DNA from: Lingula anatina
Taxonomy: Eukaryota; Brachiopoda; Lingulata; Lingulida; Lingulidae
Length of the DNA: 64,000 bases
Assembly (NCBI RefSeq): GCF_001039355.2
Contig: NW_019775169.1
Location: 126,023 to 190,022 of the forward strand
Reading direction: 5' to 3'
A program made the translations under genes and the position numbers. Below are positions 39,408 through 50,760 of the stretch, in pieces (positions within the stretch are counted from its first letter, which is position 1; every line of letters starts with the position of its first letter). The notes under the pieces were generated by a model. That model did not search any database. It had not been told where the DNA came from and was given only the letters and a program-made list of their open reading frames with translations.

Positions 39408-39620
39408 CTTTCTCCGCTGGCCCCTGCTTGAAAAAGATAACTCTTCCGCTCACAATAACTTTATTGTCTGCTATAAAACCTGTCGATTGTGTCAGCTAAA
39501 CATCCTTTCATATAAAATTGTAAAAACAATCAGAGTTACTGGTGTTCCTGATAGACAGAAAAATGACGCCTCGGTTTCGCCCTTACCATGGAGTCACATG
39601 ATCAATGTCAAAAGGTCATT
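39408..39620 (-). promoter_or_regulatory. HECTD1: HECTD1 5' non-coding exon and promoter
   Basis: On the minus strand a good 5' splice site (AAAG|GTGAGG, plus 39,402-39,407) closes a candidate non-coding exon starting around 39,500-39,600. It would splice to the coding exon that begins just upstream of the ATG at 38,175. The same exon and splice site recur in the second allelic copy (about 42,078). The transcription start is inferred, not seen. Confidence 0.5.
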
Positions 39621-39795
39621 CATTTACGTTAAGTGTTAAAAATGATTTAAAAATCAACACCTCTCATAATTATCTCCTTACACATATGAGTGGCTTAGGA
39701 AGGTATGCTTCACGTTTTAGTTTATTTCCTGCATATACAATACCATGGTTTGTATGGTTTATCTGTGAAATAACATACACAATCCAACATTAATT

Positions 39796-39816
39796 TGACG
39801 TCATCATCTCGCGAGA
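39796..39816. promoter_or_regulatory. CRE plus TCTCGCGAGA motif, EF-hand gene promoter
   Basis: A perfect CRE palindrome, TGACGTCA (39,796-39,803), is followed 3 bp later by the perfect 10-bp palindrome TCTCGCGAGA (39,807-39,816). The pair repeats at 45,372-45,392 in the other copy. TCTCGCGAGA is a known core-promoter element, often in divergent housekeeping promoters. It sits about 390 bp upstream of the EF-hand start codon and about 200 bp from the HECTD1 non-coding exon. Confidence 0.7.
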
Positions 39817-40114
39817 TTCTTAGGCAAGTACTTGTTGACATAGGCGACGTTGCTCCCTCTCACACTGGCCCTTTGGAAAACGCTATTATATTGATTGAGC
39901 TTAATACAATGAAGCTTGTTCTTCACTTTAAGATCTCTACTTTATGACGCACTCGTCAGTGCAAATCAAGAACAAAATAAATATAAGTGGGTTGCTATAA
40001 AAGTAGTTGAAAGGGGACTTTCACGTGCGAAAAATATAGAAATTTTAGTCAACAAATTAAATACCGTACGCGTAGCGGGCGTACGGCCGGGCGTAGGGCT
40101 GCGTGTACATGAAA

Positions 40115-40186
40115 AGCCGTTTTTGACACGATACCAATCAATGATTTAAGAGCCGTTTTTGACACGATACCAACCAATGATTTAAA
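40115..40186 (+). repeat. 36-bp tandem duplication abutting the EF-hand start codon
   Basis: Two units, 40,115-40,150 and 40,151-40,186, start AGCCGTTTTTGACACGATAC. Only a couple of bases differ. The ATG follows 3 bp after the second unit. Also present in copy B near 45,691-45,762, so it is fixed in both alleles. Confidence 0.9.
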
Positions 40187-40189
40187 ACT

Positions 40190-40768
40190 ATGCAATTAAA
40201 TAGCGAAGAACCGGTGGATACTAGCGAAGCGCTAAAGCGCCATGACATGTCTTTCAGTTTTGATAAACATTTCGTCGGATTTAACCCCGAATATCCCACT
40301 GAAAACGGAAAAGAAACTGGCGCTGAACAAACGACAGAGAAATCTGTAAACCACGACTTTGTGCAATACATTCTAGAAAGAGATGCTGCACGAGACCGTC
40401 TCAAAGCAAAAGAACTGGAACTGGCAAAAGCGCACGGAAAAAATTACGAATTGCTGACAAAAATTGAAGCCTTAGAAGAAGAGGTGAGATTGAAATGTAT
40501 ATGTATTAAAAATATCATAGCCCCTATTTTACATCACTGCTGGGCAGATATACACCTACTTTTCATGTCGCTTTGGTGCCTTTTACGAAATTGTTCGTTT
40601 GCCACCTATTAGGCATTAGTTTGTCATCAAATGACTGTGTTAACAACTGAATATAAACCTGGAATAAAGAAAAATACATTTATAACATGACTCAGCGTTT
40701 TATGAATATTCTTGTTTCAGCTCAAACAATTAAAAAGCAAGACCGTAGTGGGACAAACGAGCGCAACT
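40190..40768 (+). other. First two EF-hand gene exons, allelic duplicate
   Basis: Exons 40,190-40,483 and 40,721-40,768 encode the same 114 residues as 45,766-46,344 except for Pro8 and Gly44. Downstream exons are missing because this contig ends at the N (41,617). It should not be counted as a separate gene. Confidence 0.85.
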
Positions 40769-42413
40769 GTGAGTTAGTTTTTATTTGTAAAATATTGTAG
40801 GCCTAGGCCTATCTCTTTAATTGTGATTTTACCCTAGGCTTTACTTTCGTTAATCTTAGAATGGATGCACGTACATGTAAGCTTAAATCCCAGTTCTAAG
40901 ACACAAACTTTTGACCACAATATTCAAGATTCAGTGTGTAGTTATATGGACTTGTTTCAAGGAGATCTTTTTACAGTCCTTGCAATTCATGCCACTAGCT
41001 GTTACCATATATTGGGCCGTATCGATTCTATCATTTTATTGCTGTCACAATTTAGTATTATCGGTCAAGATTATTTACACGCAGTATCGACACACCATGG
41101 AAACGGCGTTTTTACAACTTGACTTGTTCCATTGTTTGTGATTTTAGCATTGCTAGTTGTGGAGAATGTAGTTGTGGTATTGCATTATTCAGTAGAACGC
41201 AGGCCACGCATATACATATTTAAAGTACCATAACACCGAATTGTTACTGTCTTTTATATATGTAGCGTAAGGAAAATATTGTTATGGCTGCGTGTCTATC
41301 GACGATTACATCACACACGTTATCAACCTAATATCGCTTAACACGCTGACTGAATCTTTTATTAGGGTCGAAGACTTTGAGCCGGCTATTATTAATTTCC
41401 CCTTGGCGTGAACAATATTTCATGAGGCAAATGTCACAATAACCTTATGATAACGATTGTCGGGACACTAAAGAACGCTATATCTCTAAATTGTAAAAAA
41501 TAGCTAAAATAATAATTAAAATAATAGAATGAAAAATAATTTCCTGGAAATTCGTTCATTTTCCCCCTTATGACCAACCAGGTATATCTAAAACCTCTGA
41601 CAAAATAATGATCTATNGGCTTTATAAAGAAAGGAAATGACTGTAACAGCAGGCTCCTTTGTTTTCAACATCAAGTGAAATTGTAATGTCATAAATCATA
41701 AGCAAGAGGCTCTCCAGACTCAATTCTTACTCACAATTTGTAATTGATCTCAAAACAATCAATAACTAATGCATTGGTTATTGTCTTTAAAAACAATGAT
41801 ATCAACTTAATCTAGGTTGGCGGTTTGTTGATTTCCCCAAAGTCATTCTACAGATATTATCATTTCCGCACCATGCCCACCATCATAACCCTCTTCACAT
41901 GCCCTCTCTTCTAAAAACAATCTAAACCTTCTACTCTCTTACCACATGGTTATCATACAGTCACGATAAACAACTGTTTACATATACATGACACGAACAT
42001 GGGCTATCTGAATATTCCCATTGTCATTGATCGACAAGGTATTTAACACCCCACACTCAGCTCTAACAGTTTCCTCACCTTTCTCCGCTGGCCCCTGCTT
42101 GAAAAAGATAACTCTTCCGCTCACAATAACTTTATTGTCTGCTATAAAACCTGTCGATTGTGTCAGCTTAACATCCTTTCATATAAAATTGTAAAAACAA
42201 TCAGAGTTACTGGTGTTCCTGATAGACAGAAAAATGACGCCTCGGTTTCGCCCTTACTATGGAGTCACATGATCAATGTCAAAAGGTCATTCTTGCAGTC
42301 GGATAGCCCACGTGACACCCATGTGCGCGCGCAGAAAAAAAACGCGTGGGGGCAAACTCCCTAGCAACCGCGATCAGTTCATGTATTAGAAGTGGAGCAA
42401 GTAACACGTAAAA

Positions 42414-43586
42414 ATGCCAAAAACTTGTGTAGCTAGCTGTTATTCAAGAAAATACATGGAGAGTGAGATCAAGTTCTCTGTTCCAAATGAGCTTAGAAGA
42501 GAGAAATGGCTGTCAGCGATAAACAGAGCAAGAGTAAATAGTGATGGCATTATTGAGATATCTAAACTTTGGTCGCCGCGAAGCAGTTCTCTTACTGTCT
42601 GTTCCCTGCATTTTTTAACAGGTTAGAGTCATAAGATGGGTTTTGCATTCTATTTTAAGTAGAATATTATATAAACACCGCATCTGTGGTAATGACACCT
42701 GCTGACATGTATAAATCAACGATTATATCATTGTTCAAATAATTCGAGACTGACGTGAAGATCGTGCAGCGTTTTATTATTTTTTCTTTCTGGAATTTTA
42801 CAAAACTTGCCAAGGCTGACACTAACTGCCGTTGAAAACTGTTTGTGTCAGATCGACCAGCTTTCTGTTTATTATGTCTATTATTGCAAGGTAAGGTGTT
42901 CAGGTGCCCACCTGTGTGATAATGATCAGTCATGTCTTTGAGTGAGATCAGTTATACTGTTAGTGTCAGTTCAATCAGTTTACTGTGAATTAGTGCAAGG
43001 AAAAGTGCTTTAATTGGCGTTTACCTGTGTGATAATGATCAGTGTAAAATAATTTGGGGTTGACACCTTTATGGCACAATTACAGACCAGAGCTGTACAA
43101 GTGTTAAAAGCCTATCTGAATTTTAATTTGGTGTAAGTAGTTCTTTTGATGTCAAGCCAAAACAAAGCTGGCGTCAATCACATGAAATATTAAGGACAAG
43201 TACAAGTCTTGTAACAATAAAAAAGACAAATAATGCCAAAGTTAAAAAAATTCACTATGAAAAATGAAAAAAAAAAAAAAAGAATCAGTAATCGTACACA
43301 CCCTGATAATGTGCCAAATGTATTTCCTTCATATGACAAATGTAGGCCCACGTGTGATCAGGTGATCCAAAAGGCAGAGATGAGAGTGGATCGGTATGAA
43401 AGGATTTTATTAACAAAATGGATAAATGGTTCACTTTTGAGAACTTTGAACAAAAATACAAATTGTTCCCACTTCAAATTTGTTTTTATTCTTTTCTTCT
43501 CGCCAGTTACTTACGTGGATATATGCAAGCCAAGTGCACATTTCAAACATCCCAGACATGATTTATATTCGGGATGGAAATCGTGA
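42414..43586 (+). CDS. THAP zinc-finger protein inside the insertion, partial or non-autonomous
   Basis: The first exon (42,414 to ~42,622) encodes a THAP domain: N-terminal C-x3-C in MPKTCVASC, then FSVPNELRREKW, then CSLHF giving the C2CH zinc ligands. A second block (from about 43,233) has NRTHPDNVPNVFPSY, which resembles the AVPTIF-type box that follows THAP domains. The exon junction is not certain (donor near 42,622; acceptor not identified), and the frame closes at 43,586. In the family the domain binds DNA through one zinc ion. With no recognisable DDE/RNase H core this may be a host-type THAP protein carried by the element, or a decayed transposase. Confidence 0.6.
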
Positions 43587-43689
43587 CATACACCAAGGAT
43601 ATATGAATAAAATATTTATCATTAAAACTACTTCATTTAACAAACAAACAAACAAAGTTTTGATAATATACACGAAACAAAGGTAAATC

Positions 43690-44215
43690 TAAGCATCAGA
43701 TTCAATTTTACTCTAATAAAAATGTAACACTGAGCACTGACATCTTAACACACATTTTGCACAGTGTGATTGCATTATACTTGAATAAAATGCTGATTTT
43801 CCGATGAAAAATAGAAAAAATGAGCACTATTATCCATAAACAGACATTGCATAATGTGCTACTGCATTATATTTTCCAATCGGATATACAGTACATAAAA
43901 TGTTTCCCATGAAAAAAAAACTCTTACATTTGTATACACTTATTGCACAATATACGGCTGAGAAAAAACTGGACACTTATTTTAATAATGTACACATATA
44001 TGTATATATTGCACAATGTATGGCTGAGAAAAAAACTGAGCACTTCCATTCATACACACATATTGCATAATGTGTGACTGAGAAAAGAACTGAGCGCTTG
44101 TATGCAATTGCACAACGTGTGACTGAGAAAAAAAGTTGACCACTTAAATTCAAACACACATATGTAGGACTGAAAAAAAATGAGCACTTGTATCCATACA
44201 CTCTGAGTCACAACA
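43690..44215. repeat. Diverged minisatellite of about 60-70 bp units
   Basis: At least six degenerate units share TTGCACAATGTGTGACTGAGAAAAAACTGAGCACTT-type sequence (core GACTGAGAAAA followed by GAGCACTT, then a short ACACATAT stretch). The units vary in length and several are damaged. It lies within the THAP insertion. Confidence 0.75.
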
Positions 44216-45765
44216 TGGTATGCTGTCTGGGCCCAACAAGATGTGAAGAAGGTGTGAGCTTCCAAGGAACGATAGTTTTCCATGGCTTCCAGTGAGTGCA
44301 ACCCTGAAAGTAATTCCAACATTTTTCCAATTTTAGAGACAGGTAATGAAGTGCTGTTCAATAAAAAGACACACACTCACTTGTACAAAAAACAGACAAT
44401 TTTAAATCTGCCTCTGTATTTCAAATTAACCTTGAAGTAAATAAAAACTCGGTCATCTAAACACCAACAACAAAGGGGCTGCCAATGACAGAAGTACTAC
44501 ATGCAACTACAGGTAAGTGTCTAATATCACTGACCAGGCAAGATGATTACTTTCTTAGTAAGGAATGCATACTAGTAAGGAAGGTAAAATTCAATTTTAT
44601 TCTTTATTCAATTCTTTATTTCCGCTCAGCAATTCGTTCAAACTACGATAGGGTGAATAAAAATATTTAGTGTGTGATATCAATGCTTGGAACGTTATGA
44701 TAAACATCGTCATCGGTAGGGCCTACGTTTTATTGAAATTTTTCACGCTTTCTTCTCCATAAATACTAGTAAATGGATAACCAAACACCTAAAAAAAGCA
44801 CAGAAAGTAGTGTTGATCTTATTTAGATGGACTTTTAAAGTAGGCCCCTATATACTTACTTGGGGCCTTGACCAAAAAGATGAAAATATCACGTCTGGCG
44901 ATTGTTTGGGATCATTTTCCACTCATCTGCTGGAAGCTTGTAAGGACAAATATAATGCCCACAAAGATCAAGTTTTGCCCTATACCTGCTCGGTGAATCT
45001 GGACGAAGACCTTCCTCATATTCAAACTCTATTTTCACTCTTGAACTATATGAAAATCACTTTTTTTCGCAGAGCTTTTTGGTCACGTCTTCATTGTAGC
45101 ACATGGCGAGATGGCGCTTAACGACCGATTTAGCCCCCACGCGGTTGGTTGTTAGGGACTGTTTCCGGTTGTGACGTCATTCCGACTGGGAGAATTCAAT
45201 TACGTTAAGTGTTAAAAATGATTTAAAAATCAACACCTCTCATAATTATCTCCTTACACATATGAGTGGCTTAGGAAGGTATGCTACACGTTTTAGTTTA
45301 TTTCCTGCATATACAATACCATGGTTTGTATGGTTTATCTGTGAAATAAAATACACAATCCAACATTAATTTGACGTCATCATCTCGCGAGATTCTTAGG
45401 CAAGTACTTGTTGACATAGGCGACGTTGCTCCCTCTCACACTGGCCCTTTGGAAAACGCTATTATATTGATTGAGCTTAATACAATGAAGCTTGTTCTTC
45501 ACTTTAAGATCTCTACTTTATGACGCACTCGTCAGTGCAAATCAAGAACAAAATAAATATAAGTGGGTTGCTATAAAAGTAGTTGAAAGGGGACTTTCAC
45601 GTGCGAAAAATATAAAAATTTTAGTCAACAAATTAAATACCGTACGCGTAGCGGGCGTACGGCCGGGCGTAGGGCAGCGTGTACATGAAAAGCCGTTTTT
45701 GACACGATACCAATCAATGATTTAAGAGCCGTTTTTGACACGATACCAACCAATGATTTAAAACT

Positions 45766-48700
45766 ATGCAATTAAATAGCGAAGAAGCGGTGGATACTAG
45801 CGAAGCGCTAAAGCGCCATGACATGTCTTTCAGTTTTGATAAACATTTCGTCGGATTTAACCCCGAATATCCCACTGAAAACGGAAAAGAAACTGACGCT
45901 GAACAAACGACAGAGAAATCTGTAAACCACGACTTTGTGCAATACATTCTAGAAAGAGATGCTGCACGAGACCGTCTCAAAGCAAAAGAACTGGAACTCG
46001 CAAAAGCGCACGGAAAAAATTACGAATTGCTGACAAAAATTGAAGCCTTAGAAGAAGAGGTGAGATTGAAATGTATATGTATTAAAAATATCATCGCCCC
46101 TATTTTACATCACTGCTGGGCAGATATACACCTACTTTTCATGTCGCTTTGGTGCCTTTTACAAAATTGTTCGTTTGCCACCTATTAGGCATTAGTTTGT
46201 CATCAAATGACTGTGTTAACAACTGAATATAAACCTGGAATAAAGAAAAATACATTTATAACATGACTCAGCGTTTTATGAATATTCTTGTTTCAGCTCA
46301 AACAATTAAAAAGCAAGACCGTAGTGGGACAAACGAGCGCAACTGTGAGTTAGTTTTTATTTGTAAAATATTGTAGGCCTAGGCCTATCTCTTTAATTGT
46401 GATTTTACCCTAGGCTTTACTTTCGTTAATCTTAGAATGGATGCACGTACATGTAAGCTTAAATCCCAGTTCTAAGACGCAAACTTTTGACCACAATATT
46501 CAAGATTCAGTGTGTAGTTATATGGACTTGTTTCAAGGAGATCTTTTTACAGTCCTTGCAATTCATGCCACTAGCTGTTACCATATATTGGGCCCAATCG
46601 ATTCTATCATTTTATTGCTGTCACAATTTAGTATTATCGGTCAAGATTATTTACACGCAGTATCGACACACCATGGAAACGGCGTTTTTACAACTTGACT
46701 TGTTCCATTGTTTGTGATTTTAGCATTGCTAGTTGTGGAGAATGTAGTTGTGGTATTGCATTATTCAGTAGAACGCAGGCCACGCATATACATATTTAAA
46801 GTACCATAACACCGAATTGTTACTGTCTTTTATATATGTAGCGTAAGGAAAATATTGTTATGGCTGCGTGTCTATCGACGATTACATCACACACGTTATC
46901 AACCTAATATCGCTTAACACGCTGACTGAATCTTTTATTAGGGTCGAAGACTTTGAGCCGGCTATTATTAATTTCCCCTTGGCGTGAACAATATTTCATG
47001 AGGCAAATGTCACGATAACCTTATGATAACGATTGTCGGGACACTAAAGAACGCTATATCTCTAAATTGTAAAAAATAGCTAAAATAATAATTAAAATAA
47101 TAGAATGAAAAATAATTTCCTGGAAATTCGTTCATTTTCCCCCTTATGACCAACCAGGTATATCTAAAACCTCTGATAAAATAGTGATCTGTAAACCCGT
47201 TCTTGCGTTATAATTTTCTGATTTTTACAAGATGAAGAGAGGTGAATTTTACTCGTAAATGTAAAAACAGCTAGAGCTTGCAAATCGGTTTCAAGTTTGG
47301 AATTTTCACGACATTATGGAGAAATTGTTCACATTTTAAGGAACATTATTATAATTATTAACTGGTATCTAAAGCTCTACTGCGCATTGCTAATTATTTC
47401 ATTGTCAACTTGTGTCATTTATTAAAAAACCGCGATGACAGTGGGGAAACGGCGAACTTTTTGACAGAGAAACCTAATGAGAAATTATGAACATCAATAT
47501 ACAATAAATGTCAAAAACAATCCCATGGCAGCAATTTTAACTTTCAAATGTTATTTTTAACTTGTAATTTTACATCGTTTCTAATTTGAATACACTCGCA
47601 TTTCATTCTTTACGATATTCGTTTTGATTTATGATGTCATATTTACGTTCAGAAACCAAAGCCTAAAGGCAAGTTACCTCCGTTAAAGAACTCTAACGCC
47701 GCAGAAGCGAAGAAACCCACCCCAAAAAATACCAAGACTCCAAGTAGCCAAGACTCGCCGTCGCACAGGCATCCAAAAGTCTTTGGGAGAGAAAAACTCA
47801 GCACAGATTCATATGCTTATTATAATGTAAGTATTTCATCCCCCCTTTCCTTCATCTTCTCTCAAACATCAAATGTGAAATAATTGCAAACTGTTGGAAA
47901 CTGCAAAGGAAGAGTACGGAGCTAAATCCTCTCAGCGCTAGTGAATGGTAGGCGATCACATATGTATACCTGGTATATGGCTGGTAATAATTGCAAAATT
48001 TTAATTTTAATTTCAAAAAACATGGAACAATATAATCACCTAGGATTAAACCCTTAGAAAAAAATTAAACTGGAATAGCGTTGACCATGCGTTTTCCCGC
48101 GGCCATATCGTTTCCTCCTTCTTTTATGATTTTCTTTACAAAGTCAGTTGGTAACTTAAGCTTTAAGCAATTTTCCATTATTTTTTCCAGTCCCAATGGC
48201 TTTTAATCAAGTTCGATTGGTTCTTGTTTGTCTCCAATGAGAACGCTGGCTAAATGTAAATGTAAACTGTATGTAAAATGTAAAGTGTAAACTTGAAAAT
48301 TTTTGACCGTCTTCCGACGAGAGATCCATAGAAAATGTCTGTTAAGTCGGCCGTTCGTCTATGCCAAGAAGCGTTTGAACTCAACTAGAGAAGCGCCATA
48401 AAATAATCACCACGAAGTGCTTGTGCCTTTGGTTACATAATTTATATATTTTTATTAATGTTTTACCTTAAATACAATGTGATATCTCTGTTTTTATCAT
48501 TTTTAGGGTACAAAGAATATATTTCAATTTTTCTTTAATTTTGAAAAGAATGAAACTAAATATTATCCCATTTTTCCATGTTGTCAGATGCTGGCAGAGC
48601 ACTTTCCAGGGTTGAGCTTGTCTTTAATTTTGGATGCTGAAAAAAGATTCACTTCGGCTGACACAAATGGAGACCAAGTGAGTAAGACGTAAATACGTTA

Positions 48701-49372
48701 TTCTGGGGCGTACTGTTTCCGAGACCCCCAATAATTAAAAAAAAAAAGTGGAGAAAGAATGGAAATCATCTAATGACTTCCAAAATAAAGGTCGGTAAAC
48801 CCTATGGTGTTTAACGATATGAAAAGTCCAGTTCCTTCCATTTGAAAGCAACATTTTATGTAATTAATGCATGTCTTTTCAATATTATCTCCAGGTGATT
48901 GACCTCTCGGAAATGGACAATATTCTCACGGCAAATAACATGATGTTTACCAAAAAACAACTTGAAGAAATCTTAGAAAGCATAGACACGGATAAAAACG
49001 GCTACCTGGATTTTCTTGAAGTTCTAACGGTAAGTGCCGTCATAACATCAATACGGTTGTGAGCAAAGTTTCAAATCAAATTGTACGAACTGAATCATTA
49101 CAGAGCTGGTCTTGTCAAATATTCGAAGGTGTGAAGCATGAAGTTATAATGTAAATTAAATCTAGCAAAGAAAGTTAACCATCGCATTTCCTGCACTTTG
49201 GAAAAAGAAAGTGAATTGACCTTTATTGGCATGAATAAAAATCGATGCATATAAAAAACACTGACTATTTACCTTTTTTCAGGTTATTGAAAGGTTAAGT
49301 AGTAACAAAAGATCGAAGCTTTCTCCCCACTTGCAAACGGCAACCAAATCTGCTACATGCTCCATACAATAG
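45766..49372 (+). CDS. EF-hand calcium-binding protein, function unknown
   Basis: Six coding exons: 45,766-46,059, 46,297-46,344, 47,653-47,826, 48,588-48,677, 48,895-49,029 and 49,283-49,372, giving about 276 residues. Residues ~57-105 are charged and probably coiled-coil (YILERDAARDRLKAKELELA). Residues ~115-170 are Lys/Pro/Ser-rich and disordered. Two EF-hands follow. The first loop, DTNGDQVIDLSE, is split by the intron after its Gln, and the second loop is DTDKNGYLDFLE. Both have the acidic ligands at positions 1, 3/5, 9 and 12, so Ca2+ binding is expected. I do not recognise a named orthologue. A poly(A) signal AATAAA lies near 49,541. It is divergent from HECTD1, with CRE and TCTCGCGAGA sites upstream. 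Confidence 0.8.
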
Positions 49373-50484
49373 GCAAGAACTGAATGGGTTACACGTTCCA
49401 TGTTATTTTGATAAAGAGGACATATCATTGAAGAAAGACCCAAGTTATATGTAGGAAATTTGTGATATTTATGTGTGTATATATATATATTTGAATATAT
49501 TTATATTTGTAGAAATAGATAACTGTGCACTGTATTGAGCAAATAAATATATAAAATGTACTACATTGTATTAAATATAAAAGACGAATGTTATTTTGTA
49601 TTTATTTTTATTTCGGGAGGTGTGCGTTTGGATCACCATATAAATTGATAAATTTGAACATGCCTCATCTATTCTAAACGTAAAAACTTTCATTATAAAA
49701 TATTTTAAAGCCGCTGCAAAATATATCAAAAGACGGACATAAAGATTGCACGAAGTTCCATGCGTAAGCGCAACTCTTGCTTAGATCTCTAATCTGTCCA
49801 ATCGAAGAACCAACTAGGCTAACGCATGAAATATAGGGGTTACCCACCCTCAGATATCAAGAACCTCTAAAATTAAGTAGTATACAAAATTAAAGTAAAA
49901 ATATTACAACAATTTTGTAATAAACTACTAGCAGACTCTCTCGTCAGAGTGTAGGGGTTGCCTATTATAACGGTAAAATGACATCGGTTCATAGCAACCT
50001 TCAATGGGCGTACGATTTCATGGCGGCATAACTAATGGTCAAGCACATTACTCAACTTATTCACAGGGCTGTCGACAGTTATACTGTCGCACACTCCTAA
50101 GTGACAGGGGAGCATAAGATTTATAAGAATTGTCGACACCAAGCGCAGTTGCTAGCTGGTCCTTGCTTACTGAAAGTTATTGAAAGTACCTTCATTTATC
50201 ACGAGTTAAAACAAATACCGTAGTACATAAAAGATACTGAATATAGGAGCACCAACGCATGAAACTTCGTGCTAATTTACAGCACAGTTAATCATGTTAA
50301 AATTGACAAACTCTTCATTTTAAAAGCAACACTTGCAGCTGTATCACAGTTCATAGAGAAAAAAGATTAGAGAAAGCGTACATTTGAATATTTCCTGAGA
50401 TTACATTACATTTTATCAGCATTTCATAATACTGTTTTGAACAAACATATCAACAAGAGTTTGTCCATGTTATCATCTTGTGTC
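49373..50484. other. Convergent 3' region between EF-hand gene and SELENOW
   Basis: AT-rich intergenic DNA containing the EF-hand 3' UTR and the distal 3' UTR of the selenoprotein gene. No ORF of interest, tRNA or transposon end was recognised. Confidence 0.5.
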
Positions 50485-50554
50485 AAACCAGCTTGGGGCA
50501 TCAGGAATAGTCCTTGTGAAACTTTCAGACTAATCAATCATAGAAAGCCGACTT
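50485..50554 (-). promoter_or_regulatory. SECIS element in SELENOW 3' UTR
   Basis: Read on the minus strand: helix I is a 10-bp stem (AAGTCGGCTT at 50,554-50,545 with AAGCTGGTTT at 50,494-50,485, including G-U pairs). A small internal loop follows, then the SECIS core quartet ATGA (50,541-50,538) opposite TGAT (50,503-50,500). A second stem, GATTAGTC with GACTATTC, has one mismatch. The apical loop contains AAA (50,525-50,523), 12 nt after the ATGA. Spacing and core match eukaryotic SECIS elements, which recruit SBP2 to decode UGA as Sec. Confidence 0.8.
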
Positions 50555-50760
50555 GATCAAATAGAACCAGGTCAAACCTACAAAAGAAAGGCTTTCATAA
50601 AATGAACCATGTCACATAATATATGAATTAAACACTCCTAGTATAAATATTATTATGTACCAAAGTCTTCAAAAATTATATATATATATTTCAAAAGAAC
50701 GGGTATAAAAAAGGTGTCTTTCAAATATGTGCTCACCCTTGTAGTTGTGAATGTAGTCCT

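Larger units (their letters stand above)
38947..41616. repeat. Allelic copy A of the HECTD1/EF-hand promoter region (no insertion)
   Basis: This 2.67-kb stretch matches 41,618-42,292 followed by 45,194-~47,185 at about 99% identity. The only large difference is the 2.9-kb insertion in the other copy. It ends at an N (41,617). The pattern fits an unmerged overlap between two contigs from different haplotypes, not a genomic duplication. Confidence 0.85.
42293..45193. mobile_element. THAP-domain insertion, about 2.9 kb, absent from the other allele
   Basis: Empty site (39,617-39,630): the sequence runs through ATTC once. Filled site: ATTC lies on both sides (42,289-42,292 and 45,194-45,197). 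The ends share CAGTCGGA in inverted orientation (left from 42,296; right, reverse-complemented, from ~45,188) and a second inverted block, CGCGTGGGGGC (left ~42,341; right ~45,137 as its complement). This gives imperfect terminal inverted repeats of roughly 60 bp. The interior holds a THAP-domain gene fragment and a diverged minisatellite. THAP domains are the DNA-binding domains of P-element-type transposases, so a P-like element is possible. No transposase core was recognised. Confidence 0.75.
41618..47185. repeat. Allelic copy B of the HECTD1/EF-hand promoter region (with insertion)
   Basis: It starts immediately after the N at the same base as 38,947. It carries scattered single-base differences from copy A, including two amino-acid changes in the EF-hand exon (Pro8 to Ala, Gly44 to Asp). 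It continues uninterrupted into the rest of the EF-hand gene, so this copy belongs to the right-hand contig. Confidence 0.85.

Noticed and set aside
39916-40149. 77-codon frame upstream of the EF-hand gene, repeated at 45,492-45,725
   Set aside because: It begins at a non-ATG codon, overlaps the leader and its tandem repeat, and has no recognisable content. It is the 5' UTR read in one frame, doubled only because the region is doubled.
40190-41122. A second EF-hand gene
   Set aside because: It is the allelic copy of 45,766 onwards, ending at an N without the EF-hand exons.
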